Origin: Watersipora subatra
Taxonomy: Eukaryota; Bryozoa; Gymnolaemata; Cheilostomatida; Watersiporidae
Assembly: GCF_963576615.1 (NCBI RefSeq)
Contig: NC_088711.1
Location: forward strand, 16,834,182 to 16,898,181
Reading direction: 5' to 3'
Length of the DNA: 64,000 nt
Below, piece after piece: positions 12,901 to 22,498 of the stretch (its first letter is position 1; every line of letters begins with the position of its first letter). Position numbers and translations under genes: made by a program. The notes under the pieces are model-generated. The model was given only the letters and a program-made list of their open reading frames with translations. It was not told the origin of the DNA and searched no databases.

Positions 12901-14609
12901 CCTTAGCTCGAAGGAATGCATATCATCCTCTGACAAACATGACGAGCCTGTTGGTCACCTGTAATAGTCGAAAAATGCTGCAGAAATTATTCGCGCTGTT
13001 TGGCAGCAAGTATGGGTCACATGATCAGATTACGACTAGACGATTAGACCAAGCCGAAACAAAACTGTAAACTAGCGAGCATCTATATTTGGTAAAGGCT
13101 TTTCTGTAAAACTCAAAGTGTTTGTCATAAACTAGTACTATGAGAAGTTTTATATTGAGCCTTTTATTGGCCTTTCAATTTACGTGAGAACATCACATGT
13201 CAAAACAATAATAACCAAATTGTTCGAGTACGTCAAAGAAATAAATTGATTCCAATCTACGGCGGTTTCGTGGTAGCGGCGATTAACTGTTCGTTTTTGA
13301 GCTTTGAAGAGCTTGTAATCACCTTTCCACATATTTGGCACCTACCACACAGCAGAGTAAGACATGGTGAATCTTTTGATACCAAATAACTGTAATGTGA
13401 ATTTTGTTGCAAGTCAACCTTTAAATATCTAGATAGATTTCAGACAATCGCGATAAAACTAGTAAAAGTTTTTTCTCTTTATATTGCTTGAGTTTAGAGA
13501 TCTAAGCCAATAATTCTTTTACAAAAACCACAAAGAATTAGCCCACTTTGCTAGGCTCAATGTTCATGTGAAACCAATTTATTTTATAACTGACTCGTTT
13601 GGGTAGACAGTTTCCAGTGGGTCGATGTCAAATATGGATTCAGCTTTTGGTGTTAGCACAGATGAGCGGTGTACATGTCTCGCAGGAAGATTTACTGGTT
13701 TACAAAACTGTGATGCTTCATGAGTTGGGCATTTCTTCACATTTTCAGACAAATATTTGCTCCAACTGCGCATTCGTCATATACAAAAGAATTTGTTGCG
13801 AAAGTAATTGAAGTCAAAGTTGGACTAATTGTAATGAGTTGCTGGTCTAACAGCAGCTGCCTGATATTGTTTAGGAATTGCTTGGTTAATGCTTTAGATA
13901 AAAAGTGACAGCGTCTTGGTGATGTTAAAGAAAGCTAAGAAGGAGAAATGGGAAGGCATGACTGAAATTGACAGAAAGAAAAAGGAGAAACAGTAAGGGA
14001 GCGGAGCATAATTACCTTGAACTTTTCAGGGCTAAAGCCTTGCATTGTTTTGTCTGTACTCTTTGAACTCCACCCATTCTTGAATGAATGGATTCTAGTT
14101 CGCAGATATATTGAAACAAAATGGTTTTAAAAGTGGATAACAAAGTAATGGTAATTACTAAGTATCGCAGAGTGCTAGTTTTAATTGTCATCTAATGCTT
14201 TGCCTGCTGTCATTGAGATTAGCTATCATACATGTGTATGTATATAGGCAGCTTTCAAATCAAAAGAACCTTTCCTCATGTTACAACTCTTATCTGTGCT
14301 GAGCGGCATGTCATAATTTCATGGGCCTTAACTTAATAGGCAGTGGTTTTCTGTTAGATGTGTCGTATCAACTAGCTAAAGTAGATTTGTCTGAATTTTT
14401 CTCAGATAACTTTTTCAATAGTTTTATTTCTTTTTGAAAGGAAAAGTGAAGCGACTCCAAAGGCTGACGAGGATCCATCAGCTGGCATAATGAATCTAAT
14501 GAAAAAGATGTACGATGAAGGTGACGATGACATGAAACGAACCATAGCTAAGGCCTGGACTGAATCGCAGGACAAGAAGGCGTCCGGGGAAGGCCTTGCC
14601 CCGATGTAG
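6897..14609 (+). CDS. CACYBP: Calcyclin-binding protein / Siah-1-interacting protein, 5'-partial, six exons
   Basis: CACYBP is an adaptor that links the Siah-1 E3 ligase to Skp1 and so helps mark targets such as beta-catenin for degradation; it also binds S100 proteins (family knowledge). Exons: 6897-6972, 10394-10534, 10807-10906, 12624-12723, 13898-13992 and 14441-14609. All junctions are GT-AG and the phases join without a break (0/1, 1/1, 1/2, 2/0, 0/2, 2/stop). The exons give about 226 residues against 228 in human. They show the N-terminal helical hairpin (ELESLLKLANRVEVRRLLQ), the CS domain opening with WDQSDAFVKVY and containing FNLLVNNLAGK, a lysine-rich stretch, and the SGS tail (IMNLMKKMYDEGDDDMKRTI). 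An in-frame TAG sits at the acceptor before 6897, so the start codon must lie in an unseen upstream exon, probably very short. Introns carry several transposons. Identity is secure; the 5' end is missing. Confidence 0.95.
7155..7320 (-). repeat. tRNA-derived SINE-like copy
   Basis: The minus strand reads GTGTGGTGTAGTGGATAGTA near its start (A-box like) and GGTCCCGAGTTTAATTCC (B-box like), followed by an unrelated body and a short TAATAATAAT-type tail. This is the layout of a SINE, not an intact tRNA, because the acceptor stem does not close. Confidence 0.5.
7647..7977. mobile_element. Mariner-like MITE, left part, interrupted by a nested insertion
   Basis: Begins TACAGTCATACTTCGAC and matches the start of the element at 49833 over about 330 bases, up to the insertion at 7978. 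I could not find its right end after the inserted element. Confidence 0.55.
7978..8897. mobile_element. Long-TIR transposon with TTAA flanks, copy 1
   Basis: About 0.92 kb, with inverted ends of well over 100 bp. GGTATCAAAAGATTCATCAT at the left mirrors ATGGTGAACCTTTTGATACC at the right. TTAA at 7978-7981 and 8894-8897 suggests a piggyBac- or Kolobok-type target (inference). It lies in CACYBP intron 6973-10393. The 86-codon frame at 8116 is noise inside it. Confidence 0.75.
10394..10534 (+). CDS. CACYBP: CACYBP exon: second helix and low-complexity linker
   Basis: Encodes GRIDEIQKSIEQSQK followed by a linker rich in proline, serine and threonine, ending in KKITSYG just before the CS domain. 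Human CACYBP has a similar flexible linker here. Exactly 47 codons, phase 1 at both ends. Confidence 0.92.
10807..10906 (+). CDS. CACYBP: CACYBP exon: start of CS domain
   Basis: Encodes AWDQSDAFVKVYATNLVGV and the next strands up to CEFHSA. The WDQSD motif is the family's CS-domain entry. Acceptor TTTCAG, donor GTAAGT. Confidence 0.95.
11224..12090. mobile_element. Long-TIR transposon of the same family, copy 2
   Basis: Full-length, about 0.87 kb, in CACYBP intron 10907-12623. The ends are inverted for roughly 165 bases (AAAAGATTCACCATGTCTTA / TAAGACATGGTGAATCTTTT). It shares the internal CATGATGAGCCTGTTGGTCA block with copies 1 and 3. The right flank CTAA may be a mutated TTAA. Confidence 0.8.
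12624..12723 (+). CDS. CACYBP: CACYBP exon: central CS domain
   Basis: Encodes GFNLLVNNLAGKDHQLQIV, then SLYGHIIPEESKIK, corresponding to the human FDLLVKNLNGK stretch. It enters in phase 2 and leaves on a complete codon with donor GTAAGA. Confidence 0.94.
12822..13420. mobile_element. Long-TIR transposon of the same family, copy 3, 5'-truncated
   Basis: Similarity to copy 2 begins mid-element and runs to the right end (AAGTCAACCT), followed by TTTAAA. The left inverted repeat is missing. It lies in CACYBP intron 12724-13897. Confidence 0.75.
13898..13992 (+). CDS. CACYBP: CACYBP exon: end of CS domain and lysine-rich segment
   Basis: Encodes IKSDSVLVMLKKAKKEKW and then GMTEIDRKKKEK, matching the human TDTVLILCRKK region. 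The chosen acceptor (GCTTTAG) gives an IKIK junction; a slightly different acceptor is possible. Confidence 0.85.
14441..14609 (+). CDS. CACYBP: CACYBP terminal exon: SGS domain and stop codon
   Basis: Encodes the SGS tail with IMNLMKKMYDEGDDDMKRTI, then AKAWTESQDKKASGEGLAPM and TAG at 14607-14609. This is the S100-binding region in the family. A possible polyadenylation signal ATTAAA lies at 15057-15062. Confidence 0.95.
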
Positions 14610-15050
14610 ATGAAACCAGATGACTGACACAAGCCTCTGTTACAAGGATACACACCTGTTGATGCTGGTGCCCCTAACATGTGCACCTTCTGTGTGTTTA
14701 CCAGCCTCACCTCCTATTTTCATCTTCACATAGTTGTTCTAGATGCAATCTAATTCTGGAGCAGAAACAATTTAATGAAAAGCATCCCTTCACATTTTAC
14801 ACACTTTTTACTTGCAATAATTTAAGAGGTGCTTTAAATGGACTAACTGAAGACACTTTGCATTGTTTCTACATTTGAATGTAAAACTTCAGTTTATGAA
14901 GGCTTTCTGATTTGTATATTTGTAAAATGCATAAAAATCTTCAATGTAAAAGGCTACAAATGTTTGAGCAATTGTGTATGAACATCAGCAACACGATGGC
15001 GATTGGATAGCAAATGATATTAAGGTGAATGTGTTATGTACAATAACGAC

Positions 15051-15116
15051 TTAAAAATTAAACCTATCATCCCATTCTGGCCGATGTCTAGTTGGTGCTT
15101 GCACGGCTGTCTTGGC
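15051..15116 (-). CDS. Terminal exon of the unidentified minus-strand gene
   Basis: After a CTATTTGCAG acceptor, 21 codons encode AKTAVQAPTRHRPEWDDRF and NF, then TAA at 15053-15051. The RPEWDDRF end looks like a conserved tail motif. Confidence 0.72.
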   Translation of the reverse strand, partial: AKTAVQAPTRHRPEWDDRFNF

Positions 15117-17847
15117 CTGCAAATAGTGTATTCGTGAATCAAAGAAGTTACAAGTCTTCCTAAGCAATTAGACCTTAGCCAGGCTCTAACAAATACTATG
15201 TATTAGATCATAGCATTTAATTTCAGACATTCATTAGATTATATGAAAGATATACATACAGCATAGTTGTTACGCTGTTTTGGACATTCTACATTGCACT
15301 CCCACATTTAAAATTTTATTCACACACTCTGCTTGCAATTGTATCCACATCAGGTTTGGTTTGATATATATCGCTTGATGTATATCGTCGATATATATCG
15401 CTTGATGTATATCGTCGATATATATCGCCGATAGATATGATATTTCTGGGTCAAAAAAATCGATATTTTTGAAAAATATCCATTTGATCATTCCGTTTTC
15501 ACCTTACAACTATTGCTAACAGTCTAAAAATGCTAAATAACACCTAAAATCATCAAATACTTTCATAGGGGCCTATTAGGCTTACTGAACACAGACAAAC
15601 AAAGACAGCCAGACCAAGGAGGTGACATCGGCTAGACCAATTAATTAGTGTTTGAGTTGAGAAACAGATCTAAATTGTATTCCTTCATCCCAGTACTATC
15701 TCTTTAACCTGATTATCTCATCTCATGTTAAACTTATATTTTATTGCCTTATTGGAAGACCAGCCTGCTGAAAAACCTTTGAACTTCATAATCCATGATT
15801 TTGAATTGAACAATCTGACACCCAGAAACAGAATTGTAAGCACTTTACACTGACTCACTGAGATGACAGAGTAACTCATCTCATCATTTTTTGTAAAAAT
15901 CTTTCAATGAATAGCTTCAAAGGATTCTGGCTCAGTATAAACCTATAATTATGATGATATAACTCTGACTGCTAGTGTTGAGTGTGTGTTTTCATCATGT
16001 GGACTGGTTCACAGCAAGTTGAGAAATTGTCTCGGTGTGGTGAAGGCTGGCAAGCTGGTGTTTGTCTACAAATACCTAAACTAGACAAGAGTAGGACATT
16101 AGAACATGCTTGGTCTATCAGTGTGTATTTACTATTACCTATTTGCACTATTTTGTTTGCACTTTGCATTCATGTCATTATTTCCAATCCACCGTTTGAC
16201 GAGTATTTTTATATTTATAAATATTGTTATACTAGGCCTATAATAAATCAAGTGTTTGGTATTAAACATTGCTGACTGGTTCCAAACAACCTATAAAATA
16301 CATCAATCACGATGTTAACACCATACAAGTTCAACCGAGCTTCATATTTAAAAAAAAAGTCATTTGTTTCAAAAATATCATAAATATCAAAAATATCAAT
16401 AAATATCATGATATATATCGGTGATATGGTATTTTTAAAAATATCGATATTTTTGCCGACCCTGATCCACATTGAAGCACGCATTTGTGGATGCTCTACA
16501 TCACGCTCACCTTTCACAACATAAACTAGAATTTCAAGCTAATTGTTTGGAAGGTTCTTGTGACAATTATTGCAGCTTTTGCAGCAACAAACTTTTATGA
16601 TCGTTCATGAATTTTGTGCCTGAATAATGATTACACAACTACCCTAACTTTGGACACATGATAACTGTCGACCTATGCATTGGGGATCCTACCTTGAGTC
16701 TGCCTGGTTTTACTGGAGACAAACCGCGGTGTTGCGAACTAGATCTGTGATCGAGGGAAGTAAATTGTCTGGATCCACTTGTAGTCCGTAGAGGAGGAAG
16801 GGTAGTAGACTCTCGAGATGTTGAACCTAAATCAAATAACAGCCCCTGTTATTTGACCTTGCCAGATACTTAATAGATTAGCATTTTAGTATTACGTAAA
16901 TTGCATTTGCTATGTGCTTTGCAGTCAAGTTTATTTTATGAGTGGGCAGTAATGTTCTGGAAATAGTGCATAGATGGTTAGTAATAGGGTGAATAGTTCG
17001 AATTAGCTTTATTTACAATATGTATAGTGTGCACATATATTGAATATAGAGACTATATCTGAGGTGGGTGGCTGGTCGCACCCGACGCACTAGCTGCCAG
17101 TTTGGTGAATAATGCCAGTCAATATTTGTATTTATGTTTTGTTGTGGCATATTAAGTAGGTGCATTGCTAGCAACATGTGACTTAAATAATTTGATTAAT
17201 TTGACTAGCATTTGGTTTACTATCGAACCAGCAAACTGCTTAGAAAAAACAAAAATTTTAAAATCACAGATAGTCACCTTCACTATTTTACCTAGTACTG
17301 GCTCAGTCATAAGTTGATTTTTACCTTTTGATCGTGATGCAGCGCTAGTTTTGCTTTTAGTTTGGTCTACTTGGGATTTTCCAGACTGGTCTTGGCGATG
17401 CAATGTATTTTTCAACTCTTGATTTACTTTGTATGCTTGTTTTAGCAACTCTTCCATTTCCATCTCAGACAACTGGTCTAACTTCACTTCTAGATCATTT
17501 GGATCAGACAGGTCAAACAAAACATCTTTCTCTCTTCCGCTAAAACAATTATTTTAAGTGAATGGCTTACAGTATATAAGCAGCAGATCTCATAAAATAT
17601 ATAGCACGAGTAAATGAACATAATGCTATTCAGAATTGAATAGCATCACTACACAAATATTGGTTTGAAAAGTTAACTACATTTTTGTTTAATAGCTGAA
17701 ATTTATTGCTCAATTATAATGAGCATCACCAACTTAAGATCTGGCTCTAGAGTTGTTTTACTACTGGTAGGCGCACTGGCAGGACTGCCAGTTGTAGAAC
17801 TGTGCCTGGCGCTTTCTCCATCACTCATGGCTGTTAGTATGTTGTGC
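15051..17847 (-). CDS. Unidentified 180-residue protein with a short coiled coil, four exons
   Basis: I do not recognise this gene. Reading on the minus strand, exon 1 is 17847-17734 (ATG at 17828-17826, preceded by a short 5'UTR after a TTTTTAG acceptor, so a further upstream non-coding exon is likely), then 17539-17292, 16826-16693 and 15116-15051, ending TAA. The junctions are GT-AG and the phases fit throughout, giving 181 codons with the stop; the exon 1 donor (AA/GTTGGT) is weak and was chosen because it alone restores frame. The protein has a Ser/Thr-rich N-terminus, an acidic segment DLSDPNDLEVKLDQLSEMEM running into a helix KQAYKVNQELKNTLHR with coiled-coil spacing, a basic Ser/Lys middle, a proline-rich segment (TTLPPL, SPVKPGRLK), and the end RHRPEWDDRFNF. 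No domain could be assigned. Confidence 0.75.
15343..16472. mobile_element. hAT element with 8-bp target duplication and transposase relic
   Basis: Element 15351-16464 begins CAGGTTTGGTTTGATATA and ends TTTTTGCCGACCCTG, hAT-like termini of CAGGGT(T/C)GGCAAA type. ATCCACAT flanks it directly at 15343-15350 and 16465-16472. A 27-bp unit repeats twice at 15370-15430. It sits within the last intron of the unidentified minus-strand gene. Confidence 0.85.
15977..16084 (+). pseudogene. Relic of hAT transposase C-terminal dimerisation domain
   Basis: One frame reads VECVFSSCGLVHSKLRNCLG then VVKAGKLVFVYKYLN and a stop. This matches the hATC signature (SVERxFS-xxG-xxxxxRxxL-xxxxxxLVFLxxN). The frame is blocked shortly upstream, so only the C-terminal fragment remains and the element cannot be autonomous. 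Confidence 0.7.
16693..16826 (-). CDS. Third exon of the unidentified minus-strand gene
   Basis: Reads in phase 1 from the previous exon to a complete codon at the donor AAG/GTAGGA. It encodes a Ser/Arg/Pro-rich segment including TTLPPLRTT and SPVKPGRLK. It is open in the one frame that both splice phases require. Confidence 0.75.
17292..17539 (-). CDS. Second exon of the unidentified minus-strand gene, coiled coil
   Basis: Encodes GREKDVLFDLSDPNDLE, then VKLDQLSEMEMEELLKQAYK, with leucines and hydrophobics at helical spacing, followed by a Lys/Ser-rich tract. The acceptor is GTTTTAG and the donor CTAG/GTAAAA. The reading frame stays open well past the donor. Confidence 0.78.
17734..17847 (-). 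CDS. First coding exon of the unidentified minus-strand gene
   Basis: The ATG (17828-17826) opens MSDGESARHSSTTGSPAS and a Ser/Thr-rich stretch ending EPDL. A TTTTTAG acceptor at 17848 implies an upstream 5'UTR exon. The donor is weak. Confidence 0.65.
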
Positions 17848-20800
17848 CTAAAAATAAAAGTTTATGGTTAGTCGAGTGGAAGGCTGAATAACTGTTAGAG
17901 ATGGCCGTAACACTTTCTCATTATTACAAATCGCTGATAAAAATGCTGTGAAATAGCAATACAATCTGAAGCTACACGATATATTCTGCTATGTTGTTTA
18001 CTAGTTGACCAAAAAATTTGCGATAATTTTTTAACAAAGCTTACGGGTTAAAGATATTATAAATTTATAGATTAGTAGTATTGACAATTACTAGGCATGA
18101 ATTTTTATAACATGAGTCGCCATGTTTTTCAAGTCTCTAGTCTGGGTGCTGTAGAAATTATGTCAACATCCGGAAGGGCACTTTTCTTATTGGCTGTTTA
18201 ATTAGTATGCATTTGTTTCGCGAGCCGCTCCAAGTTGCGAGAGCTGTGACTAAAAGTTTAATCGTTTCACTAGATCGCCGTTTCATATTTACAACCGGAC
18301 TAGGCACTTGAAAATGCTCGACCGCCAGAGCAATGTTTATGAGACTGGAGCCGATGCGTTCTTGACACGCTGAATCAAAGTTAGTACATGTATCTTCTTT
18401 ACGCTGTCAGCTATTTTAATTATCTATTTATTTATTTTGATCGCTTATAGTTTGAACACTTCGTTGTTTTAATGTTCAAATAAACTTTAAACACAATTCA
18501 GTATGTTTGCAGCCAAAGCGAAGTGGTTAAACTAGTTGTATACTCGGTTTTGTATAGCGATATACCGAGATGTTAAAGCATTATACAACACCAATATTTT
18601 TGCGCCATGTAGGTCACTATTTCTAGATTTGAACATTTTTAAAAATACTATAATAGTGTTCAACGAAATATCGCAATAGTTATACATTGTGACATATCAC
18701 GCTGTTGCGTATATCGATTCATATTAACAATTGAGCTGCCTAATGTTACGAAATAGTTGTTGAAATTAGATCGAGGTTATAATTGGATCAAGTTCAACTT
18801 TAGATCTTTTGCCATCTGAAGAATATTTCTTGTATTAAGGTAGCCTAGCAGGTCTACTCACCCAGCTATATATGTCTCGTCATCTACATTTCGATTACGA
18901 CTCAATGTGACCTGTTTCAGACCAGCTCACTCATTGATGGCAACGACTGTTTTATTTCAGCTATTCGAATCGCGAATGTTTCTGGAACTGCGGCTGTTTG
19001 GTTAGGTTTAGTGTCACATCTTTGCTCTGTTTGTTTTTGAAGAAGATATTTGGTTTTACTAAGTAAGAGTCTGAGGTAAGAGAAGACTGTATAATTTGTT
19101 GAATATGCATATGGCTAGCTGTTGCCTAGAACAGATCAGCTTGCACTTTGTCACCGACAGCCACCGGAGTTTTTCGCTGCCTTATCAATGCTTTAGATTG
19201 TTCTTGGTAAGGTAACTTGTATTGGCACATCGAACTCTTATAATATAGACGTGAGTGACTCAAGTTCAACTAAGAGTTGTAAGGTAGCTTAAGACCCACG
19301 CTTTATCATCATTGATACAGCGTGTATCTAAGGTTGTAGATCTAGCTTTACACCAGCATACTGCTTTATGCTTGTCGTGCATAGATGGGTAACTGTTGAT
19401 TGCAATTGACTTGAAATATTTATAGTTTTTAATATATGAAGAGTTTGTGCAAATATAGTCCTTATTGAATTAATGCAAACAATAAATTATTGTAGCCACC
19501 TGTTTTCTGACCTTTTCATGTTATAGCTCATGCATTGTTGACATTAGTCTAAGGCATGGCAACTGTTGGCTCATATTAATATGGTCCACTAGTATATTCA
19601 CATTTGATAGGAATGTGTTTTTGTGCTTCATTCAATTCCTGGTCATATCAAGCAGAAAGTGCTGACAATTTGGATGGCTGAAAATCATTTCGGTGACTTT
19701 AACAAACCCAAACAGATTTTTGCATTTAAAATCTTTAAAGGAAATAATAAAAATCCATAGCTTTTTCATTTATTGGTTGTGCATTGAGTTCCTTAATACA
19801 TTCACCATTCCTGCTTTCATACTTATTTAGAATACTGGTGTAATTGCATGGGATATTTACTTGTCCTGAGCGTTTCATTAGCATGCCTAGCTGCCGCTCG
19901 CGTGCACCTGGTTCCATCATTATGTATGTTGACCTATCATTGATGCATAAATTAGCTGGCTCATTATTGCCATACAATCCTTCAAAAATATTACTCAGTA
20001 GCATTGTTAGCAAATGGTATTGCACATTTTCACATGGCCTAGTTTCTCCTTGTGATGCCTCAGGGTCAATCAGGAGATTTCCATTAGGATATTCTCATGT
20101 GACACTACTACTTCTTACTAACACAGATTTGATTAGCTGGTTACTTTGAAAGTCGGCTGTGGTTAATAATCTGTAGAAATCACTGACATTTGGTTCTTGA
20201 GCCCTGCTCTTGCTGTGATATTGTCTTTGTGTTTATGGCTTTTATCCAGACATCTTTTTAGGTTTTCGTTGAATCTTTTCTCTAGAAACTGTCAAACCAT
20301 TCTGAAATGGTAAAACTATGTTTGGAATCAGTCTAGACTCTCATGTTGAACTCAATATCTAAACTGCTCATAGCTGTACACGTAGTTGGAACTAGTACTG
20401 GAGTATAATAATGAAATGCTGGCAACATGGGATGATATTTGTTTCAATAGTTGTGATTGCTGAAATTTCAGTTTGTGATATGTAATTGGTTGCTAAATAC
20501 ATGTAGCTAAAAGACATTACACATTTTGCAAATTTTGATTTATGTTATATATAATCTTTTTATACCCAGGGTTTAATCCTTATTAAAGGTTGGTCACATG
20601 GCTGCCCAAGCAATGCCTTACAAGTGTGTATAAATCAAATAAAGGAACCAAAGTTTACAAGGGGTAGTCACATTGGTCTTTGCCGACCAGGAAAAAAATT
20701 ATTTTTATTATATTTATTTTTTTTGTCCGATTATCATTTGCTTTCATTTGTTGCATTCTAAATTACTTGCTGGTTGTTCGAAAACTATAGCGAATGCTGT

Positions 20801-22422
20801 ATTCGGCTGATAGGGAGTTGTCCAATCAATGTGTGTTCAGTTTATTTGATGAAACTTGAGCATGACCCAACCATTCGGTTACAAGTTTTAGTTATTTGGG
20901 CTGTTGTTCTCTACAAAAGCTACCCTTTGGCGTCGTGCAACCACCCACCCAACCCTCACTTGTCCTTGACCAACAAACTTTCAAGCTATTAGTTTTGAAT
21001 GGTCTGTAATATGATAATAAGTTCGCAAGCGCTTCATTCTAGTGGCTCCAATACAAGGTTGTTTTGCCAAATAATGACATGGTAATACTTCATTGTATTG
21101 ACGCATACTCTGTGTTCTTATTATTTACCAACGTTTTGTACATCACAGTAATATTTTATCACGGAGTTTAATGTTAAATGATAATGAGAAATTTTCCTTA
21201 AATTTAAACATGGCTACCATATTAAAGTTTTTACTCTGAGGTAACATTCATCCTGGGTCAACCAACAGCGATTACTCGGCTGCAGAATCTCCATGTTATA
21301 TGGTTATAAAACATAAATCAATAATATGAAGATGACTCACAGCAGAAATGGGCAGTCATTGGGTCATTATCATAGTTTATTGTCATCAGAGATCATCATC
21401 AATTCATTGTTATCTTATCTGTAACTAGATCTTCACGAAGGGCTTGTGCAGCCCCAGCGAAAATAAATCCAGTTTTCACTTTGTAACGTATCATTTTGAG
21501 GGAAAAGCAATTCTGGCCACTTTTACACAGCTTATGATGGTGATTAATAGACAATCAAAAAAGCATCAAAGAGTTTGAATTTGTAACAAAAGTTACTAGG
21601 ATAGGGCATGTCAAGTATCATTTAACATGGTGAACCGCGTCATGTGATCCTGACATTTGAGCTATGATATCGCACATATATGTAAGATACATCTTGCCGG
21701 CAAGAGCACTAGCTAAGTGCACCTCTCATTACCCTTATCCTTTACTAGTATGGCAAATCTCATTCAGCCTGTTTAGTTGACTACAAGTTTTGTTTGGTTG
21801 GCCTCAGTGAAAATCTCGACAAGCTTTTACGTTATGACTCATGCTTGGAGTTATGGCGAGTCTTTCATCCTTAAATATCGAATGATACATTTAGCTTGAG
21901 ATCGTTCTGCCTCTATCTATGCTGGTCAGCAGTTTCTGCATTTTATTTGTAGCGTTGGTGTCTCTGATGGCAAGTTCTATAAGCGTCTGATTATGACTAC
22001 CATCTGATTGTTGGTCATTAGCGTAGGCTGACATACTTGCATGAGGAAGTTCTCCATGTTACTCACAGTAGGTTAGACTTTCATTGACTCCTTTTATTAC
22101 ATTATTATGTTAGGTCAGAGAGTCTTTTTTGTTCAATGCCTTCAATTCTTCAAAGTCTATAAGCATTTTACTGGCAGGCTGTGCATCGTCTGCATGGCAG
22201 ATAGCTGATAGGATAGTGAGGCTGATAGATTGCTGTCTGGATATTATTGTACTGAGAGATAAACAAGTGAAAGAAGGCGTATCATGCTTGACATCTTAAT
22301 TTGTGAGAAGCTGACATTTGTGTGCCATTTGTTAAGCCGCTGTTGAACTTTATGACAGTTGTGGTAGACTAGTTGCTACCCGAAAGACAGCACTAGCTGC
22401 AAGGTGAATCTGAAGCGTCAGC
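17848..22422. other. Intergenic region between divergent genes, no coding exon supported
   Basis: The left side should contain the promoter and any 5'UTR exon of the minus-strand gene; a slightly more CG-rich patch lies near 18200-18320. The right side should contain the srGAP promoter. A 120-codon open frame on the minus strand (20094-19735) is discussed separately. Confidence 0.5.
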
Positions 22423-22498
22423 ATGCCTATAGTGGGGGAGAGACGATCGGTACGGAAGGAGAAGGAGCAGCTCGGAGAGTGCGAACAGCTAGCCCGAG
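22423..22498 (+). CDS. SRGAP: srGAP first coding exon, distal form
   Basis: Encodes MPIVGERRSVRKEKEQLGE and CEQLAR, then donor GAG/GTAAGT in phase 1. An in-frame TGA lies at 22411-22413, so this is the first ATG of its frame. Joined to 40952 it gives KEKEQLGECEQLARDIQGKL, which parallels the human start KDKEIIAEYDTQVKEIRAQL. Confidence 0.85.

Noticed and set aside
19844..20149. 101-codon plus-strand open frame
   Set aside because: Antisense to the longer minus-strand frame; composition not protein-like and no family recognised.
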